Source: QHXQ01 sp036389375 (GTDB lineage Bacteria > Acidobacteriota > Blastocatellia > Pyrinomonadales > Pyrinomonadaceae). Taken from it: a stretch of 18,435 nt of DNA. The translations under genes and the position numbers were made by a program. Within the stretch, counting starts at the first letter, position 1; every line of letters starts with the position of its first letter. Positions 16,852 through 18,435 of this stretch are shown here, piece by piece. The stretch spans positions 1-18,435 of the forward strand of contig DASVQA010000218.1 of NCBI GenBank assembly GCA_036389375.1, read 5' to 3'. A model generated the notes under the pieces. The model was not told the DNA's origin. It made no database searches and saw only the letters and a list, made by a program, of their open reading frames with translations.

Positions 16852-17814
16852 TCATTTTCTATCTAACGGCATTACCTCTTTGCCCGCGATGAAGATTTCG
16901 CGGACGCGGCGCTCGTCGGGGTGCGAGAGGAGTTCGAGACCGTAGGCGCGGCGCTGTTCGAGTTGTTCCTGTTGCACGCTGTCGAACGGCGGCAGGTGTT
17001 TGCGCGTCCACTCGTTCTCGACCGGCTTGAGCGGATAGTCTTTGCGAAACGGATGCCCGGCCCAGTCGGGCGGCAACAGCAAGCGCCGCAAGTCGGGATG
17101 ATTTTTGAACGGCACGCCGAACAGATCATAGACCTCGCGTTCCATCCAGTTCGCCGCCGGCCAGACCTGCGTGACGCTCGCCACGCCTTCGCCCGCGCTC
17201 GTCCACACCTTCAAACGCACGCGCGCATTGGCGCTGATGGAATAGAGGTTATAGACGACCTCGAAAGGCGCATCCGTGTGTTCCGGATAGTGGACGCACG
17301 TCAGATCGGTCAGCAGGTTGAACGGCGTCTCGCTGTCGCGCTTGAGGAAGTCGCAGACCTCGACGATGCGCGCGGGCGCAAGTCGCACGGAGAGTTGGCC
17401 GAGAAATTCTGTGGCCTCGATGATCTCTTCACCAAACCGCGCCTTGAGTTTTTTAACGAGCGGGTGTGCCGCTGCGTCCGTCGGCTTCGGCCCCTCGTCC
17501 TTCTTCTTGACGGGCGCTTTCGGTGCGCCGGCCGCGCCGCCCGGCGCGGAAGGCATCACCGGGCTGGCCGCAGCTTTGGCTGAAGCAGCGCGCGCTTTGG
17601 CCTCGGCGATCTTAGCGGCCTTCTCTTCGTCCGAAGTGGCGGCGGGCGCGGCCGGCTGACCGGCGGCGCGGGCAGCAGATTTGGCCTTGGCCTCGGCGAC
17701 GAGGCGGGCCTTTTTCTGCTCCGGCGTCTCGGCGGCCGGTGTTTCGTTGGTGGCGGGCGTGTCAGGCGTCGCGGCGGCGTCTGACGAACCCGGCTTGGTC
17801 GGTTCGTCGGTCAT
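16852..17814 (-). CDS. nuoC: NADH-quinone oxidoreductase subunit C with long N-terminal extension
   Basis: The 320-residue product is the 30-kDa-type subunit of the peripheral arm, which docks on NuoD. The conserved domain runs from about residue 116 to the end. It has the family signature EREVYDLFGVPFKNHPDLRR (225-244), then LLPPDWAGHPFRKDYPL (246-262). Residues 1-115 are a low-complexity tail rich in Ala, Lys, Glu and Pro. Two imperfect copies of one unit are visible: PEQKKARLVAEAKAKSAARA (31-50) and SDEEKAAKIAEAKARAASAK (61-80). This tail is absent from most homologues. It is the first gene of the operon, with its own promoter about 115 nt upstream. The start ATG lacks a Shine-Dalgarno. 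A start inside the extension is possible but no better site is seen. Confidence 0.94.
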   Translation of the reverse strand: MTDEPTKPGSSDAAATPDTPATNETPAAETPEQKKARLVAEAKAKSAARAAGQPAAPAATSDEEKAAKIAEAKARAASAKAAASPVMPSAPGGAAGAPKAPVKKKDEGPKPTDAAAHPLVKKLKARFGEEIIEATEFLGQLSVRLAPARIVEVCDFLKRDSETPFNLLTDLTCVHYPEHTDAPFEVVYNLYSISANARVRLKVWTSAGEGVASVTQVWPAANWMEREVYDLFGVPFKNHPDLRRLLLPPDWAGHPFRKDYPLKPVENEWTRKHLPPFDSVQQEQLEQRRAYGLELLSHPDERRVREIFIAGKEVMPLDRK

Positions 17815-17930
17815 CGCTAATCACGCAGTCGGATGTCCGCAGTAGTAGCGTCCGAGGCACGCTAACTCTGCTTGGAGAATTGCTTCGTCTTGAACAACTG
17901 ACCTAAGACGCAAGAGGACGGTAACGATGC

Positions 17931-17959
17931 TTTTTAACATGCGCTCTGCGCCTTGTCAA
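17931..17959 (-). promoter_or_regulatory. Sigma70-type promoter of the nuo operon
   Basis: On the minus strand there is a perfect TTGACA (17954-17959), then a 17-nt spacer ending in TGT, then TAAAAA (17931-17936). The TG before the -10 box gives it an extended -10. Predicted transcription starts near 17924, leaving a leader of about 110 nt before nuoC with only weak short hairpins. It is the only strong promoter I see for the minus-strand block. Confidence 0.7.
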
Positions 17960-18017
17960 TTAACTTGAATTGCGCCGCGCGCGCGAGCCAACCGCAAGCC
18001 TTAAGTGCCCGTCTAAC

Positions 18018-18046
18018 TTGACGATAAACGCGAGCGACCTTATCAT
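18018..18046 (+). promoter_or_regulatory. Sigma70-type promoter of rpmE
   Basis: TTGACG (18018-18023), a 17-nt spacer and TATCAT (18041-18046) match the consensus at 5 of 6 and 4-5 of 6 positions with ideal spacing. Transcription would start near 18053, about 45 nt before the rpmE ATG. Confidence 0.75.
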
Positions 18047-18082
18047 GGACATTTGCCAGGCCCGGATGATTCGCGCCTGTAC

Positions 18083-18090
18083 AAGGAGAG
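18083..18090 (+). promoter_or_regulatory. Ribosome binding site of rpmE
   Basis: AAGGAGAG lies 6 nt before the ATG. It is a near-ideal Shine-Dalgarno that fixes the rpmE start. Confidence 0.85.
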
Positions 18091-18096
18091 AAATAA

Positions 18097-18333
18097 ATGA
18101 AGCAAGGAATCCATCCCCAATACCACGAAATCAACGTCTCCTGCGCCTGCGGCGAGACGTTCAAGACGCGTTCGACGCGTAAGGACGACCTGCACGTCGA
18201 AATCTGCTCGGCCTGTCACCCGTTCTTCACGGGCAAGCAGAAACTGGTTGACACCGCCGGGCGCGTAGACCGTTTCAACAAGCGTTACGGCAAGAAGACG
18301 GAAGCGCCGGCCGCGGAAGCCGCCGCGCAGTAA
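18097..18333 (+). CDS. rpmE: 50S ribosomal protein L31, zinc-binding type
   Basis: This 78-residue ribosomal protein bridges the large and small subunits at the central protuberance. It is the C+ (zinc) form, with C16 and C18 in VSCACGE and C37 and C40 in EICSACHPFFTGKQK. The rest follows the family: an N-terminal MKQGIHPQYHEI and a C-terminal DTAGRVDRFNKRYGKK, followed by an Ala/Glu tail of about 10 residues. C+ forms are often replaced by zinc-free paralogues under zinc limitation; no such paralogue lies in the window. It is the only plus-strand gene here and diverges from nuoC, so it is a separate transcription unit. Confidence 0.97.
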   Translation: MKQGIHPQYHEINVSCACGETFKTRSTRKDDLHVEICSACHPFFTGKQKLVDTAGRVDRFNKRYGKKTEAPAAEAAAQ

Positions 18334-18346
18334 TGCCAGCAAGAGG

Positions 18347-18369
18347 CTGAGCGGTTTACTAACGCTCAG
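18347..18369 (+). terminator. Hairpin downstream of rpmE
   Basis: CTGAGCG pairs with CGCTCAG around a 9-nt loop, 13 nt after the rpmE stop codon. It is well placed for 3'-end formation of a monocistronic rpmE mRNA, but no T-run follows, so termination strength is doubtful. Confidence 0.45.
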
Positions 18370-18435
18370 ACCGGCGTTGATGCGACAGACAGACCGACAG
18401 CGCCAGTATTAGCGACCCAAAATCCACACGCCGAC

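Overview
The window is a dense respiratory-chain block, almost entirely on the minus strand. It is GC-rich (about 60%) and has long leader-side extensions on several Nuo subunits and very short gaps between genes. Gene content and style suggest an Acidobacteriota-like bacterium (Blastocatellia type). That placement is an inference from general protein resemblance, not from a marker gene.

Reading along the transcribed minus strand, from high to low coordinates, the order is: nuoC, nuoD, a ureidoglycolate-lyase-like cupin gene, a 99-residue coiled-coil gene, nuoH, nuoI, nuoJ, nuoK, nuoL, nuoM, nuoN. A three-gene accessory set follows (a family 2 glycosyltransferase, a GNAT acetyltransferase and a radical SAM/SPASM protein). 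Then come the F0 genes atpZ, atpI-like, atpB and atpE. The only plus-strand gene is rpmE (zinc-type ribosomal protein L31) at the right end. It diverges from nuoC across a 282-bp region with two convincing sigma70-type promoters, one for each direction.

The Nuo genes encode the membrane arm (H, J, K, L, M, N) and the quinone-reducing module (C, D, I) of respiratory complex I. nuoA, nuoB, nuoE, nuoF and nuoG are absent: nuoA/B are not upstream of nuoC, and the usual E-F-G position is occupied by the cupin and coiled-coil genes. The Atp genes encode the F0 ring (c), the stator channel (a) and two small assembly-type proteins. Complex I makes the ion gradient that ATP synthase uses, so the layout joins producer and consumer.

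The most unusual signal lies between the genes. Six junctions carry inverted-repeat arrays whose two arms are imperfect tandem repeats with a 7-nt period, a different unit family at most junctions. A seventh carries a perfect 30-bp inverted repeat with a 9-nt period. The mRNA 5' arm of each starts 0 to 12 nt after the stop codon of the upstream gene. Three other gaps hold simple hairpins in the same stop-proximal position. I see no CRISPR array, insertion sequence, tRNA or rRNA.
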